Counted from the stretch's first letter, positions 15,752 through 24,506 are shown. The stretch: 64,000 bases of DNA from Lawsonibacter celer (GCF_014281125.1 NZ_JACOEA010000001.1:558001-622000); one strand, 5' to 3'. Made by a program: numbers and translations. The notes: generated from the sequence alone by a model not told the origin.

Positions 15752-16630
15752 TCACAGGGCGGCCAGCAAAGCCTCCAGCTCGGACCGCTCAAAGTGGTAG
15801 ACCTTATCGCAAAACTGGCAGGAGAGCTCTGCTCCCCCCTGCTCCGCGATCAGGGACTCCAGTTCCCTCCGTCCCATGCTGATCAGGGCCCGCTCCACCC
15901 GCTCACGGGTGCAGTAGCAGCGATATTCCACCGGTGCCTGCGTCAGCACCTCCAGCGTGAAATCCTCCAGCACCTGTTCCAGCAGCTGCCGAACGGTTAC
16001 TCCCCGGTTGAGGACATCGGTCACCGATCCCACCCGGGACACCCCACGCTCCACCGCGGCGATGACGCTCTCATCCGCGCCGGGCAGCAGCTGGATCAGA
16101 TAGCCGCCGGCACACAGGACAGACTGATCCTGATCCGCCAGCACCCCAAGGGCGCAGGCGGTGGGAACCTGCTCGCTCTCCGCGAAATAGGCGGTCACAT
16201 CCTCGGCAATCTCACCAGATACCAGGGGCACGGTTCCCACATAGGGCTCTTTCAGATTCAGGTCCTTGATTATGGTCAGAGCGCCGTCCGTGCCCACGGC
16301 GCTCCCCACATCCAGCTTGGCGGGCCCACGCAGAGGCAGCTCCACCGCCGGGTTCTGCACATAACCTCGCACATTGCCGTCACTGTCCGAGACCGCGGTA
16401 ATCGCCCCCAGAGGACCGCCGCCCTTGATCCGCAGGGTCACAGAGCCCTGCTCCTCCTTCAGCTGATTGCCCATCATTGAGCAGGCCATCAGGCTGCGCC
16501 CCAGGGCCGCCGTCGCCACGGGCAGCGTGCGGTGAATCTGCCGGGCACGCTCCACCAGCTCCCGCGCTGAAATTGCCGCAGCTTTGATGGGCGCGTCCTT
16601 TGCCAACACCCGAATGATTTGATCCGCCAT
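15752..16630 (-). CDS. hslO: Redox-regulated chaperone Hsp33
   Basis: Hsp33 is a cytosolic holdase activated by oxidation, when its zinc-binding cysteines form disulfides. The 292-residue protein has the Hsp33 core (GRSLMACSMMGNQLKEEQ near residue 44, VRGYVQNP near 87) and the C-terminal redox switch with four cysteines in CYC (about 240) and CQFC (about 273). The ATG is preceded by AAAGGA. It follows a methyltransferase and yerC-like gene on the same strand with only 3 bp to the methyltransferase stop, so the three may be co-transcribed. It fits the oxygen-defence theme seen elsewhere in the window. Confidence 0.95.
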   Translation of the reverse strand: MADQIIRVLAKDAPIKAAAISARELVERARQIHRTLPVATAALGRSLMACSMMGNQLKEEQGSVTLRIKGGGPLGAITAVSDSDGNVRGYVQNPAVELPLRGPAKLDVGSAVGTDGALTIIKDLNLKEPYVGTVPLVSGEIAEDVTAYFAESEQVPTACALGVLADQDQSVLCAGGYLIQLLPGADESVIAAVERGVSRVGSVTDVLNRGVTVRQLLEQVLEDFTLEVLTQAPVEYRCYCTRERVERALISMGRRELESLIAEQGGAELSCQFCDKVYHFERSELEALLAAL

Positions 16631-16633
16631 ATG

Positions 16634-17380
16634 CTACAAGTCCTTTCTTGCCGTAAAAAAGACGCGGCCCTCGCCCGGCTTGGGCCGGCGCATCTTCAAG
16701 TCTCCATACTGTCTGATCTCCCGGAAGCCCGCCTGGCGGAGCATTTCCTCCAGCTCCTCCAGCTCATAGGCGTATTCCTCGTGGACCTCTTCTCCCCGGC
16801 TCCACCGTCCGTCTGCCTCCAGCCGGAAGACATCCATCCCATAGGTGCACACGCGCCTGCGCCTGGAGTACGACCCCCGCCAGACACAGTAGACGTCCTC
16901 GGTCTCGTCCAGGAATATCTGTCCATCCATATTCTTCAGCTTCTCCGGGGTGTTCACATCAAAGATAAACACCCCACCCGGCATCAGGAAGAGATGGACT
17001 CTCTGAAACGCCCGGGCCAGCTTCTGCGGCTTAGTCACATAATTCACGCTGTCCAGACAGCACACACAGGCGTCAATCGTGCCGTACAGGTCCAGCTTTT
17101 CCATGGACTGGTGGAGAAAAATCGGTGCTTCTCCCGGCAACTCCCGGCATTTTTCCGCCGCCTGGAGGAGCATCTCCTCCGACAGGTCCGCCCCAATCAT
17201 CTCGTAACCCCGGCGCGCCAGCTCTGCCGTCATGCTCCCTGTACCGCAGGCCAGATCCAGCACGGTGTGGACCGGACATTTCGCCGATGCAAAGTGCCGC
17301 TCCAGATAATCCGCCCAGCAGACATAATCCACGTCCGTGGTCAGCGCGTCATAGCAGCCGGCCAGAAATTCATACGCCAT
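16634..17380 (-). CDS. SAM-dependent methyltransferase (class I)
   Basis: The 248-residue protein carries the SAM-binding glycine motif LDLACGTGSM near residues 43-52 and the acidic strand-2 end GADLSEEML near 67-75. It resembles the YqeM/CypM-like family found beside yerC or comEA genes in Firmicutes. No substrate-binding feature identifies the methylated molecule. It overlaps the upstream yerC-like gene by 11 bp and lies 3 bp before hslO, so the three form a likely operon. Confidence 0.85.
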   Translation of the reverse strand: MAYEFLAGCYDALTTDVDYVCWADYLERHFASAKCPVHTVLDLACGTGSMTAELARRGYEMIGADLSEEMLLQAAEKCRELPGEAPIFLHQSMEKLDLYGTIDACVCCLDSVNYVTKPQKLARAFQRVHLFLMPGGVFIFDVNTPEKLKNMDGQIFLDETEDVYCVWRGSYSRRRRVCTYGMDVFRLEADGRWSRGEEVHEEYAYELEELEEMLRQAGFREIRQYGDLKMRRPKPGEGRVFFTARKDL

Positions 17381-17678
17381 GGCCCTGATGTCTCTCCTTC
17401 ACCCGGGGCAGAACCGCGTGATACCCCTCCGCGCCGTATTGGAGGGCACGGTTTACCCGACTGATGGTAGCGCTGCTGGCCCCTGTTTTTTCGAGGATGT
17501 CGTTATAGATCATTCCGTCATCCAGCAGCATAGCCACCTCAAAACGCTGCTCCATGGCTTTTAGTTCGGCCACGGTGCACAGATCAGAAAGGAAATTCCG
17601 GCACTCTTCCACATCCTTCAAAGAGAGGATCGCCTCGCACAGCAGGTCGCTCCGCGCCCGCCTGTCGTCTTTCGTCAT
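17370..17678 (-). CDS. YerC/YecD-family TrpR-related DNA-binding protein
   Basis: The 102-residue protein belongs to the small TrpR-like regulators of Firmicutes. The helix-turn-helix is in LLDDGMIYNDILEKTGASSATISRVNRAL (about residues 50-78; key motif TGASSATISRV). An N-terminal dimerisation helix includes LKDVEECRNFLSDLC. A second copy is encoded at 49334-49648 and shares the motifs LKDxEEC, LCT and EKTGASSATISRV. The regulated genes are unknown. Confidence 0.88.
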   Translation of the reverse strand: MTKDDRRARSDLLCEAILSLKDVEECRNFLSDLCTVAELKAMEQRFEVAMLLDDGMIYNDILEKTGASSATISRVNRALQYGAEGYHAVLPRVKERHQGHGV

Positions 17679-17818
17679 GGGTTATCGACCTCCCTATCTA
17701 TCTTGTGAATTTCCTTTATATTTTATCAAAGTGATGTATGAAAGTAAACCACTTTTTCACTCTTTTTTCAAAACGGCATAGGCTGGACTGAGTCTATTTT
17801 CAGCGGAGGTGCGGGAAT

Positions 17819-18502
17819 ATGAAAAAAGCTCCTATGGCGGCGGAGGCAATCTCCATCGAGACCGAGGTGTGGAAACGCGTCTTGTGCTGGGAAGACGAGC
17901 CCATACTCCATCTCTCTCTGCAATTTCCAAAGCTGCCCGACACACCCCCCGGCTTGCGGCGGATCGGCCGGTATTACCACCAAATCGCCGAGCAGTGGAA
18001 GAGGCGCTGGGAGGGCCGTCTCTACGCCCAGGCGCAGGCCGCCGCCCGATCTGCCCGGGAGGCCTCCCACCTGTTCCGCAGCTGGGAAGCCCGTCTGACC
18101 TATTCCGTCACTTACCAGCAGGATGGGCTTCTTAGTCTGTATCTCGACGCCTACGAATACACCGGAGGGGCCCACGGCCTCACCGTGCGGCACGGGGATA
18201 CCTGGCAGGTTCCCGAGGGCACGCCCCGGGCGCTGCACACCTTTTTCCCCCCGCACAGCCGCTGGCGCAGGCAGATCTTCTCGGAAATCTGCCGTCAAAT
18301 CGAGTCCCGGGTCAAAGCCGGCGACTCTCTCTTTGCCGACGACTGGGAGCACCGCCTGGCCCCAGCCTTTGATCCGGAGCACTTTTATCTCACTTCTGAG
18401 GGCATCTCGGTCTTTTTCCCGCTCTATTCCATCGCCCCCTATGCCGAAGGCATCCCAGCGTTTCCTATTCCATTTCCCGGGGACCACCCTGCTCCCGCAT
18501 AA
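17819..18502 (+). CDS. DUF3298/DUF4163-type protein (RsiV-like fold)
   Basis: The 227-residue protein has the DUF3298 signature DAYEYTGGAHG (about residues 111-121) and, near the end, YLTSEGISVFFPLYSIAPYAEG, the pattern seen in PdaC and the extracellular part of anti-sigma RsiV. Unlike those it has no signal peptide or membrane segment, so it is probably cytosolic, or its export route is unusual. GGAGGTGCGGGAAT precedes the ATG. It stands alone upstream of purA. Function is unknown. Confidence 0.75.
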   Translation: MKKAPMAAEAISIETEVWKRVLCWEDEPILHLSLQFPKLPDTPPGLRRIGRYYHQIAEQWKRRWEGRLYAQAQAAARSAREASHLFRSWEARLTYSVTYQQDGLLSLYLDAYEYTGGAHGLTVRHGDTWQVPEGTPRALHTFFPPHSRWRRQIFSEICRQIESRVKAGDSLFADDWEHRLAPAFDPEHFYLTSEGISVFFPLYSIAPYAEGIPAFPIPFPGDHPAPA

Positions 18503-18541
18503 GTCCCTCGCCTTTTTTGCCCATTTTCTGCATTCAATGCC

Positions 18542-18570
18542 TTGCAACCGGGCAAAAGCCGCGCTATAAT
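18542..18570 (+). promoter_or_regulatory. purA promoter
   Basis: TTGCAA and TATAAT are separated by exactly 17 bp. The predicted transcript starts near 18577 with an 80-nt leader. No purine riboswitch fold is apparent in that leader. Confidence 0.75.
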
Positions 18571-18658
18571 ATCCTTGCTGTGTCCCGCCGCGCTGTGGGC
18601 ATGGCAGTTGCGCGCGGGAAAAGGCCAATGTGCGAATCCCCGCGGCAGGAGGAACGCT

Positions 18659-19936
18659 ATGGTCAAAGCAATCGTGGGCGCGAACTGGGGCGACGAGGGA
18701 AAAGGCAAAATCACCGACATGTTCGCCGAACATTCCGATGTGGTCATCCGCTTTCAAGGCGGAGCGAACGCAGGCCACACCATCATCTGCGACTATGGTA
18801 AATTTGCGCTTCATCTGCTCCCCTCGGGGGTCTTCTACCCCCACACCACCAATATCATCGGCAACGGCGTAGCGCTGGACGTGTCGAAATTCATTGCCGA
18901 GCTAAAGGCCCTGGAGGACGGCGGCGTCCCCGCTCCCAACATGATCGTGGACCAGCGGGCCCAGCTTCTGATGCCCTATCACGTGCTGCTGGACACCTAT
19001 GAGGAGGAGCGTCTGGCCGGCGCGGCCTACGGCTCCACTAAGTCCGGTATCGCCCCTTTTTATGCAGACAAATATTCAAAGATCGGTATTCAGGTGGCGG
19101 ACCTGTGGAATGAGGAGCGCCTCATGGGCCAGCTGGAGCATATCTGTCAGCTCAAGAACGTGCTGATGGAGCACCTGTACCACAAGCCCTTGCTGCAGCC
19201 CAAGGAGCTGTTTGATCTGCTGATGGGCTACCGGGAGGCGCTGGCTCCCTATGTGGGCGACGCGGTGACCTTTGTACATCAGGCCCTGGCCGAGGGCAAG
19301 CAGATTCTGCTGGAGGGCCAACTGGGCTCCATGAAGGACCCCAACCTGGGCATCTGCCCCATGACTACCTCTTCCCATACCCTGGCCGGGTTCGGCACCG
19401 TGGGCGGCGCCGTGCCCCCCACCGCCATTGAGGACGTGGTAGTGGTCTCCAAGGCCTACTCCTCCGCCGTGGGTGCCGGCGTGTTCACCAGTGAGCTCTT
19501 CGGAGAAGAGGCGGAGGAGCTGCGCCGCCGCGGCGGCGACGCGGGCGAGTACGGCGCCACCACCCACCGCCCCCGCCGAGTGGGCTGGTTTGACGCGGTG
19601 GCCACCAAGTACGGCTGTATGGTACAGGGGGCTACCCAGGTGGTGCTCACCGCCATCGACTGCCTGGGTTATCTGGACGAGATCAAGGTCTGCGTGGGCT
19701 ATGAGATCGACGGTAAGGTCACCGATCAGTTCCCGGTTCCCGCCCTTCTCGACCGGGCCAAGCCGGTGTATGAGACGCTGCCCGGTTGGAAGTGCGACAT
19801 CCGCGGCATCACGGATTACAACGCCCTTCCCCAACAGGCAAAGGCCTATGTGGACTTTATTGAGGCCCGCATCGGCTATCCCATCACCATGGTCTCCACC
19901 GGCCCCAAGCGCCATGAGATCACCCACCGGAAATAA
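18659..19936 (+). CDS. purA: Adenylosuccinate synthetase
   Basis: PurA joins IMP and aspartate using GTP, the first committed step from IMP to AMP. The ATG at 18659 has GGCAGGAGG at good spacing. The 425-residue length is standard, and the signature P-loop GANWGDEGKGK (7-17), the catalytic His in GGANAGHTI (about 34-42), and the loop around TTSSHTLAGFGTVGG (near 238) are present. A terminator follows directly. The two GMP synthases elsewhere in the window handle the other branch from IMP. Confidence 0.97.
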   Translation: MVKAIVGANWGDEGKGKITDMFAEHSDVVIRFQGGANAGHTIICDYGKFALHLLPSGVFYPHTTNIIGNGVALDVSKFIAELKALEDGGVPAPNMIVDQRAQLLMPYHVLLDTYEEERLAGAAYGSTKSGIAPFYADKYSKIGIQVADLWNEERLMGQLEHICQLKNVLMEHLYHKPLLQPKELFDLLMGYREALAPYVGDAVTFVHQALAEGKQILLEGQLGSMKDPNLGICPMTTSSHTLAGFGTVGGAVPPTAIEDVVVVSKAYSSAVGAGVFTSELFGEEAEELRRRGGDAGEYGATTHRPRRVGWFDAVATKYGCMVQGATQVVLTAIDCLGYLDEIKVCVGYEIDGKVTDQFPVPALLDRAKPVYETLPGWKCDIRGITDYNALPQQAKAYVDFIEARIGYPITMVSTGPKRHEITHRK

Positions 19937-19943
19937 GCATAGA

Positions 19944-19979
19944 AGCAAGGGCCTCCGGCAGATGCCGGAGGCCCTTGCT
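19944..19979. terminator. Bidirectional terminator between purA and the BKACE operon
   Basis: A perfect 17-bp stem (AGCAAGGGCCTCCGGCA and complement) closes over GA between the convergent stops of purA and the minus-strand BKACE gene. Confidence 0.85.
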
Positions 19980-19981
19980 GT

Positions 19982-20830
19982 TTAAAACACCTTTCTGGTC
20001 AATCCATAGATCTCCCGCGCCTCGTCCGGCGTGGCAGGCTCCAGATTGTTTAGCTTCAGCAGCTTGACTGCGCGCTCCACCAAATCCACATTGGACTTGG
20101 CCAACACGCCGCGATCCAGATACAGGTTGTCTTCCAGCCCCACCCGAAGGTGGCCGCCCATAGCGATGGTGGCCATCATAATAGGCAGATGGCCGGAGGA
20201 GATTCCGCAGGCGGCCCAGGTGGATCCCTCCGGCAGAATGCTCTTCAGGTGGACCAGATTCTCCACGGTGCTGGTCATACCGCCGGCACAGCCCAGCACA
20301 AACTGATAATGGCAGGGCGCCTTGAGCACTCCGGTTTTCATGTAGTAAATGGTGTTGTAGATCATGCCGGCGTCAAAGACCTCGATCTCCGGCTTCACAT
20401 TTACCTCTTGCAAGGCATGGCCCAGCTTCTCCAGAAAGCGGGGATGGTTCTCAAAGATGGTGCGGTTCTGCCAGTTCAGCGTTCCGGCATCATAAGACGC
20501 CAGTTCGGGCAGCAGCCGGCGGATGGGGTCAATTCGGTCCTCATCCACGCCGTCCACTGTGCCGGAGCTGGTGATGTTGAGGCACACGTCGCAGTCCTTA
20601 TGGGCGCGAATGCGCTGGATGGTTTCCTCGTAGAGCTCATAGCGGATCGAGGGCGTCCCATCCGGCTCACGGACATGGATATGCACAATGGCAGCCCCCG
20701 CCTTCCAGCAGCGATAGGCTTCTTCTGCGATTTCTTCCGGCGTATAGGGCACCGCAGGATTCATGTCACGGGTGGGCCAGGAGCCGCACAGGGCGGCGGT
20801 AATGACTCTCTTTTTTCTCAGATCTGCCAT
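19982..20830 (-). CDS. BKACE-family beta-keto acid cleavage enzyme (DUF849), copy A
   Basis: The BKACE family, which includes Kce of lysine fermentation, condenses a beta-keto acid with acetyl-CoA to give acetoacetate and a CoA ester. The ATG at 20830 has TTAGGAGGAATC upstream. The 282-residue protein keeps the zinc-binding HIHVREPDG motif (about residues 42-50), the glutamate in PEIEVFDAGM (near 145), and the C-terminal GGHLRVGLEDNLYLDRG signature with its Arg-Glu pair. It is the last gene of a three-gene operon with a second BKACE (30 bp upstream) and a metallo-hydrolase, under a sigma54 promoter. The true substrate is not known. Confidence 0.9.
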   Translation of the reverse strand: MADLRKKRVITAALCGSWPTRDMNPAVPYTPEEIAEEAYRCWKAGAAIVHIHVREPDGTPSIRYELYEETIQRIRAHKDCDVCLNITSSGTVDGVDEDRIDPIRRLLPELASYDAGTLNWQNRTIFENHPRFLEKLGHALQEVNVKPEIEVFDAGMIYNTIYYMKTGVLKAPCHYQFVLGCAGGMTSTVENLVHLKSILPEGSTWAACGISSGHLPIMMATIAMGGHLRVGLEDNLYLDRGVLAKSNVDLVERAVKLLKLNNLEPATPDEAREIYGLTRKVF

Positions 20831-20859
20831 AATGATTCCTCCTAACAATACAATAAAGA

Positions 20860-21768
20860 TCAGATTCCGAGGATGGCGCGGGCCTCGTCTGGCGCAGCAA
20901 TCTCACGGCCAAGCTCGTTGGCAATACGAACCATCTTTGCAATGGGTTCCGCATTGGACTTGGCCAGCTTTCCCCGGGCGATATAGAGGTTGTCCTCCAG
21001 TCCAACACGGACGTTGCCGCCCTGGATCATGGCAGCGGTTGTAATGTCGAACTGCTCCTTTCCCGCTGCGGCGCACGACCAGACGAAATTACCTTCCCCC
21101 AGCACCCTGATAGCCGTATTGAGCAGAAAGAGCAGATTGTCCATGTTGGCCGGGATTCCGCCCATGACGCCGGTTACAAACTGCAGATAGACCGGTGCCT
21201 TCAGCATCCCCCGCTTCAGAAAGTAGGCCACGTTGGAGAGCATGCCGACCTCATAGATCTCAAACTCCGGCTTGGTGCCGTACTGATTCATCAGAGCGAT
21301 GTACTCCTCGATGTCCTTAAAGGTGTTGGCAAAGGGGACTTGATAGGTATTTTTGACAAAGGGAATCTCCCAGTCAAACAGCGGCTTTTTAATCTTATCG
21401 GCAATGGGGGCAAAGCAGAAATTGACCGAGCCCGCATTGCAGGAGGCCAGCTCCGGTTTGGCCACAGGCAGGGCAGCCAGACGCTCTTCATTGGTCATGC
21501 CGATGGCACCGCCGGTGGTGCAGCCGATCACCACATCGCATTGGGCACGGATCCCCTCCACTACCCGGCGCATCAGCTCTGGATCTCCGGTAGGCTGGCC
21601 TGTCCCCGGATTGCGGGTATGCAGGTGGACCACCGCCGCACCCGCATGATAGGCAGCCACAGCCTCGTCAATGATCTGTTCCGGCGTGATTGGCAGATAA
21701 GGCGACATACTAGGGATGTGGACCGCGCCGGTGACAGCCGCGGTCAAGATCACTTTCTTTACGGACAT
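20860..21768 (-). CDS. BKACE-family beta-keto acid cleavage enzyme (DUF849), copy B
   Basis: This 302-residue paralogue has the same landmarks: VVHLHTRNPGTG zinc motif (about residues 45-56), PEFEIYEVGM near 155, and the signature GGNVRVGLEDNLYIARG near 255. The ATG at 21768 is preceded by GAGAGGATC. Copies A and B are clearly related but diverged, particularly around the active-site loops, so they may act on different keto acids or as a hetero-oligomer. It lies between the metallo-hydrolase gene and copy A in the operon. Confidence 0.9.
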   Translation of the reverse strand: MSVKKVILTAAVTGAVHIPSMSPYLPITPEQIIDEAVAAYHAGAAVVHLHTRNPGTGQPTGDPELMRRVVEGIRAQCDVVIGCTTGGAIGMTNEERLAALPVAKPELASCNAGSVNFCFAPIADKIKKPLFDWEIPFVKNTYQVPFANTFKDIEEYIALMNQYGTKPEFEIYEVGMLSNVAYFLKRGMLKAPVYLQFVTGVMGGIPANMDNLLFLLNTAIRVLGEGNFVWSCAAAGKEQFDITTAAMIQGGNVRVGLEDNLYIARGKLAKSNAEPIAKMVRIANELGREIAAPDEARAILGI

Positions 21769-21834
21769 ATATAGATCCTCTCTTTTGTGCACCCGGGCGG
21801 CTTGCCGCCCGGCATTGAGCCTTTCTCAGCGTAT

Positions 21835-22659
21835 TCAGCCGAAGCTGTGGCGATTGATGATCCAGGGATCGTGGCCGGTGAGATACCATTTAGGGTCGAA
21901 GTCCTCAGCCAGGCATTTCAGCTTGTTGTAGCTGTCAAAGGCGGCATAGTGGTCATAAATCACGCTGTTGAACAGGTAGGGCATCATCTTGTCCGGCGCA
22001 GGGGTAATATCAATGATTTCCCCGCCCAGCAGCTCATACTTGTCGCTCTTGGGGAAGAGGGACAGGTAGAGGTGGGGGATGTCTCCGGTCAGAACGTAGC
22101 GGCCCTCAGCGGTGGGCACCACAATGGCCATGGAGCCAGAGGTGTGTCCGGGAAGTTTATACAGCTCCAGCCCATTGGGCAGAACCATGTCTCCATCCAG
22201 CATGTAGATATTCTTCAGCTGCTTCAGATCGCCGGGCGTACGGGCGTCAAAGTCCTCCCGGATCATCTGGGTAGGCAGCGGATTGAGCAGATTGGCATAC
22301 TCGTCCTTCTGGAAATAGGTCTTGGCCTCCGGGAAAAGCAGCGCACAGCCGGCGTGGTCATTGTGTAGGTGCGTATAAAGCACCGTGTCAATATCCTTGG
22401 GGGTCAGGCCCTCCTTCTCCAGAGACTCCAGCACATACTTGCTGCCGCCCTCTGCCGGGCAGCCGCCCCAGGCCCTTCCGTCCACAATGTGATCCTCATG
22501 GATGCCGGTATCAACGACAACGTTCTGCTCTCCATTCTGCAGCAAATAGCCCGTATAGGGAAAGTCAATAATCAGGTCCGGGTCGAGCCCGGCGGCCAAA
22601 TTTCCTTTTGGAACTGTGATCTTGCCATAGTAAAGCGCTTTAATTTTCCATTCCTTCAT
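21835..22659 (-). CDS. Metallo-beta-lactamase-fold hydrolase (lactonase-like)
   Basis: The 274-residue protein has the zinc motif THLHNDHAG (about residues 90-98), a downstream His in PGHTSGSM near 165, an Asp in LTGDI near 185 and a final His in LTGHDP near 262. The layout resembles AHL lactonase-type (AiiA/AttM) enzymes. Its place as first gene of the BKACE operon suggests hydrolysis of a lactone or ester linked to beta-keto acid breakdown, rather than quorum quenching. The ATG at 22659 has AAAGGAGC upstream. The substrate is inferred only. Confidence 0.85.
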   Translation of the reverse strand: MKEWKIKALYYGKITVPKGNLAAGLDPDLIIDFPYTGYLLQNGEQNVVVDTGIHEDHIVDGRAWGGCPAEGGSKYVLESLEKEGLTPKDIDTVLYTHLHNDHAGCALLFPEAKTYFQKDEYANLLNPLPTQMIREDFDARTPGDLKQLKNIYMLDGDMVLPNGLELYKLPGHTSGSMAIVVPTAEGRYVLTGDIPHLYLSLFPKSDKYELLGGEIIDITPAPDKMMPYLFNSVIYDHYAAFDSYNKLKCLAEDFDPKWYLTGHDPWIINRHSFG

Positions 22660-22717
22660 GTTTTTGCTCCTTTCTCTCGTTCCATTGCATGTCGAAGGAT
22701 GCTTATGCCTTAAATCA

Positions 22718-22733
22718 TGCAATCCGGATGCCA
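22718..22733 (-). promoter_or_regulatory. Sigma54 (-24/-12) promoter of the BKACE operon
   Basis: On the minus strand the sequence TGGCATCCGGATTGCA matches the sigma54 pattern TGGCA-C/T, five bases, TTGC-A/T, with only one weak position. It lies 59-74 bp ahead of the metallo-hydrolase ATG, predicting a start near 22706, and is divergent from a sigma54 activator gene. Confidence 0.8.
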
Positions 22734-22806
22734 ACTATCTGCCAGCCTCGTTTTCCCTTCTGCCGCAGCGCTTTTGTCTCTCTGCACGTCATAAGAAAAA
22801 AATTGA

Positions 22807-22888
22807 TTTGTATCTTTTTGTATACGTCTTTTTCCATTTTCCCTGCGTTTCTCCCCTTTTTTACTTTTGTATCTAAAAGTATACGTCT
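22807..22888. promoter_or_regulatory. Twin 23-bp direct repeats, likely activator-binding sites
   Basis: Copies at 22807-22829 and 22866-22888 share TTTGTATCT, four variable bases, then GTATACGTCT; they differ only at the four central bases (TTTT versus AAAA). Their start-to-start distance is 59 bp. They lie 75-155 bp upstream of the sigma54 promoter, the expected zone for enhancer-type activator sites, inside the intergenic region shared with the activator gene. Confidence 0.75.
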
Positions 22889-22908
22889 ACTTTTCTATAC
22901 ACCCCCGA

Positions 22909-22937
22909 TTGACAGGTGGTCCGTCCTCCGGTAGAAT
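22909..22937 (+). promoter_or_regulatory. SigA-type promoter of the sigma54 activator gene
   Basis: A consensus TTGACA is separated by 17 bp from TAGAAT. The predicted start is near 22944, 15 bp ahead of the ATG at 22959, with AAAGGAGGG between. Confidence 0.85.
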
Positions 22938-22958
22938 GGAGCAAAGGAGGGATTTCTC

Positions 22959-24374
22959 ATGGCTTCCACCCACCTGCTCAATCACTTTTCCCGGGAGCAG
23001 CTTTTTGACCTGCTCATTAATCAGCTGGAGGGGTTCATTGTCTCCGATGCCCAGGGGCGCTATGTCTTCGTCAGTCAGCGCTGGACCGATTTGATCGGGC
23101 TGTCACTCAGCGATGTAAAGGGCCTCTATGTGCATGATGTCACCCCGGACACCCGGGTGGATCAAGTCCTGCGGGACGGCAAATCCCGCTCCGGCGAGCT
23201 GGTCACCGTCCACAACAACCGCGGAGAAGAGCTGCATCTGCTGTGCTCCTATACGCCTTTGTTCCATGAAGGCGAAATCATCGGCTGCTTTACGGTGGCC
23301 TCTCTTCAGGGCATGGATGAGTTTATGGGGTTCTCCGCCAAGACAGACGAGCTGTTTCATAAGCTCAATTATTATCACAAGGAATTGGCCGAGATCCAGG
23401 GCGCCAAGTACTCCATTGCCAATATCATCGGAAGCAGTCCGGGGATTTACGCCTTAAAGACCGCCATCCATCAGGCTGCGCGCTCCGCCTCCACGGTAAT
23501 TATCCAGGGTGAGACCGGTTCGGGCAAGGAATTGGTCGCCCATGCCATCCACGCGCTCAGCCCAAGAGCCGCGCAGCCCTTCATCAAAATCAACTGCGCC
23601 GCCATTCCCTCCGAGCTGCTGGAGTCCGAGCTGTTCGGCTACGCCTCCGGCGCCTTTACCGGCGCCAGCCGGCATGGGAAAAAGGGAAAATTTCAGCTGG
23701 CGGACCGCGGGACGCTGTTTCTGGATGAGATCAACCAGCTTCCACTTCAGCTTCAGCCCAAGCTGCTGCGCGTGCTCCAGGAGCGCGAGGTAGAGCCTGT
23801 GGGCGGTGTGGAGACCATCCCGGTGGACTGCCGCATCATTGCGGCCAGCAATGTCCCGCTGGACCGACTGGTCCGCTCCGGCCAGTTCCGTGATGATTTG
23901 TTTTACCGGCTGAATGTGGTCTCCATGGAGGTGCCCCCGCTCCGGGAGCGAAAAGAGGATATCCCCGCAATTGCCGACTATCTTCTGGAACGGCTGAATA
24001 CACAGCTGGGTATGGCTGTGCCCGGCATCTCCGGGCAGGTAAAGGATCGGCTGAAGGAATACGATTGGCCCGGCAATGTACGGGAGCTGCAAAATGTGAT
24101 CGAGCGGGCGATGAACGCAGCTTGGATGGATACCTTGACCTGGCGGCATTTTGAGGGATACTTCCAACGCAAGTCCCTGCGGCCGGACCAGCATTCCGGC
24201 ACAGGTGCCGCGACCATCCGCCAAGCCAAAGAGCAGGCTGAACGCCAAGCCGTGATTCAGGCGCTGCACACCTCCTGTGGAAATCGAACGGCAGCTGCAG
24301 CGGCCTTGGGCATTACCCGGGCAATGCTCTACCGCAAGCTGCAGAAATACGGTCTGGAGGGCTATGGAATATAG
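22959..24374 (+). CDS. PAS-domain sigma54-dependent transcriptional activator
   Basis: The 471-residue protein has an N-terminal PAS sensor (about 10-125; EGFIVSDAQGRYVFVSQRW), an AAA+ core with Walker A GETGSGKE (about 186-193), the sigma54-contacting GAFTGA loop (about 230-235), Walker B LFLDEINQL and the R-finger region, and a Fis-type helix-turn-helix at the C-terminus (GNRTAAAAALGITRAMLYRKL). It resembles activators of amino-acid fermentation operons such as PrdR/RocR relatives. Its position, divergent from a BKACE operon with a -24/-12 promoter, makes it the probable activator of that operon, with the PAS domain sensing a substrate. The ligand is unknown. Confidence 0.93.
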   Translation: MASTHLLNHFSREQLFDLLINQLEGFIVSDAQGRYVFVSQRWTDLIGLSLSDVKGLYVHDVTPDTRVDQVLRDGKSRSGELVTVHNNRGEELHLLCSYTPLFHEGEIIGCFTVASLQGMDEFMGFSAKTDELFHKLNYYHKELAEIQGAKYSIANIIGSSPGIYALKTAIHQAARSASTVIIQGETGSGKELVAHAIHALSPRAAQPFIKINCAAIPSELLESELFGYASGAFTGASRHGKKGKFQLADRGTLFLDEINQLPLQLQPKLLRVLQEREVEPVGGVETIPVDCRIIAASNVPLDRLVRSGQFRDDLFYRLNVVSMEVPPLRERKEDIPAIADYLLERLNTQLGMAVPGISGQVKDRLKEYDWPGNVRELQNVIERAMNAAWMDTLTWRHFEGYFQRKSLRPDQHSGTGAATIRQAKEQAERQAVIQALHTSCGNRTAAAAALGITRAMLYRKLQKYGLEGYGI

Positions 24375-24375
24375 A

Positions 24376-24413
24376 AAATTCGGAGGTGCCTTATCGGAGG
24401 CACCCCCGAATTT
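24376..24413 (+). terminator. Terminator of the activator gene
   Basis: AAATTCGG and GGTGCCT pair with AGGCACC and CCGAATTT just after the stop, followed by TCTTGTTG. Confidence 0.75.
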
Positions 24414-24464
24414 CTTGTTGTACCAGTGACTCATGGTACGATCTCTCTGCGTGAAATATAAAAC

Positions 24465-24488
24465 GCCTGCCGGTTGACACCAGCAGGC
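24465..24488 (-). terminator. Terminator of the rubrerythrin-desulfoferrodoxin operon
   Basis: On the minus strand GCCTGCTGG pairs with CCGGCAGGC (one G-T pair), followed by GTTTTATATTT, about 20 bp past the desulfoferrodoxin stop. Confidence 0.75.
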
Positions 24489-24506
24489 ATTGCGTATCCC
24501 TGTTTG

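Noticed and set aside
18571..18658. Purine riboswitch in the purA leader
   Set aside because: The 80-nt leader does not show the conserved loop-loop sequences or three-way junction.
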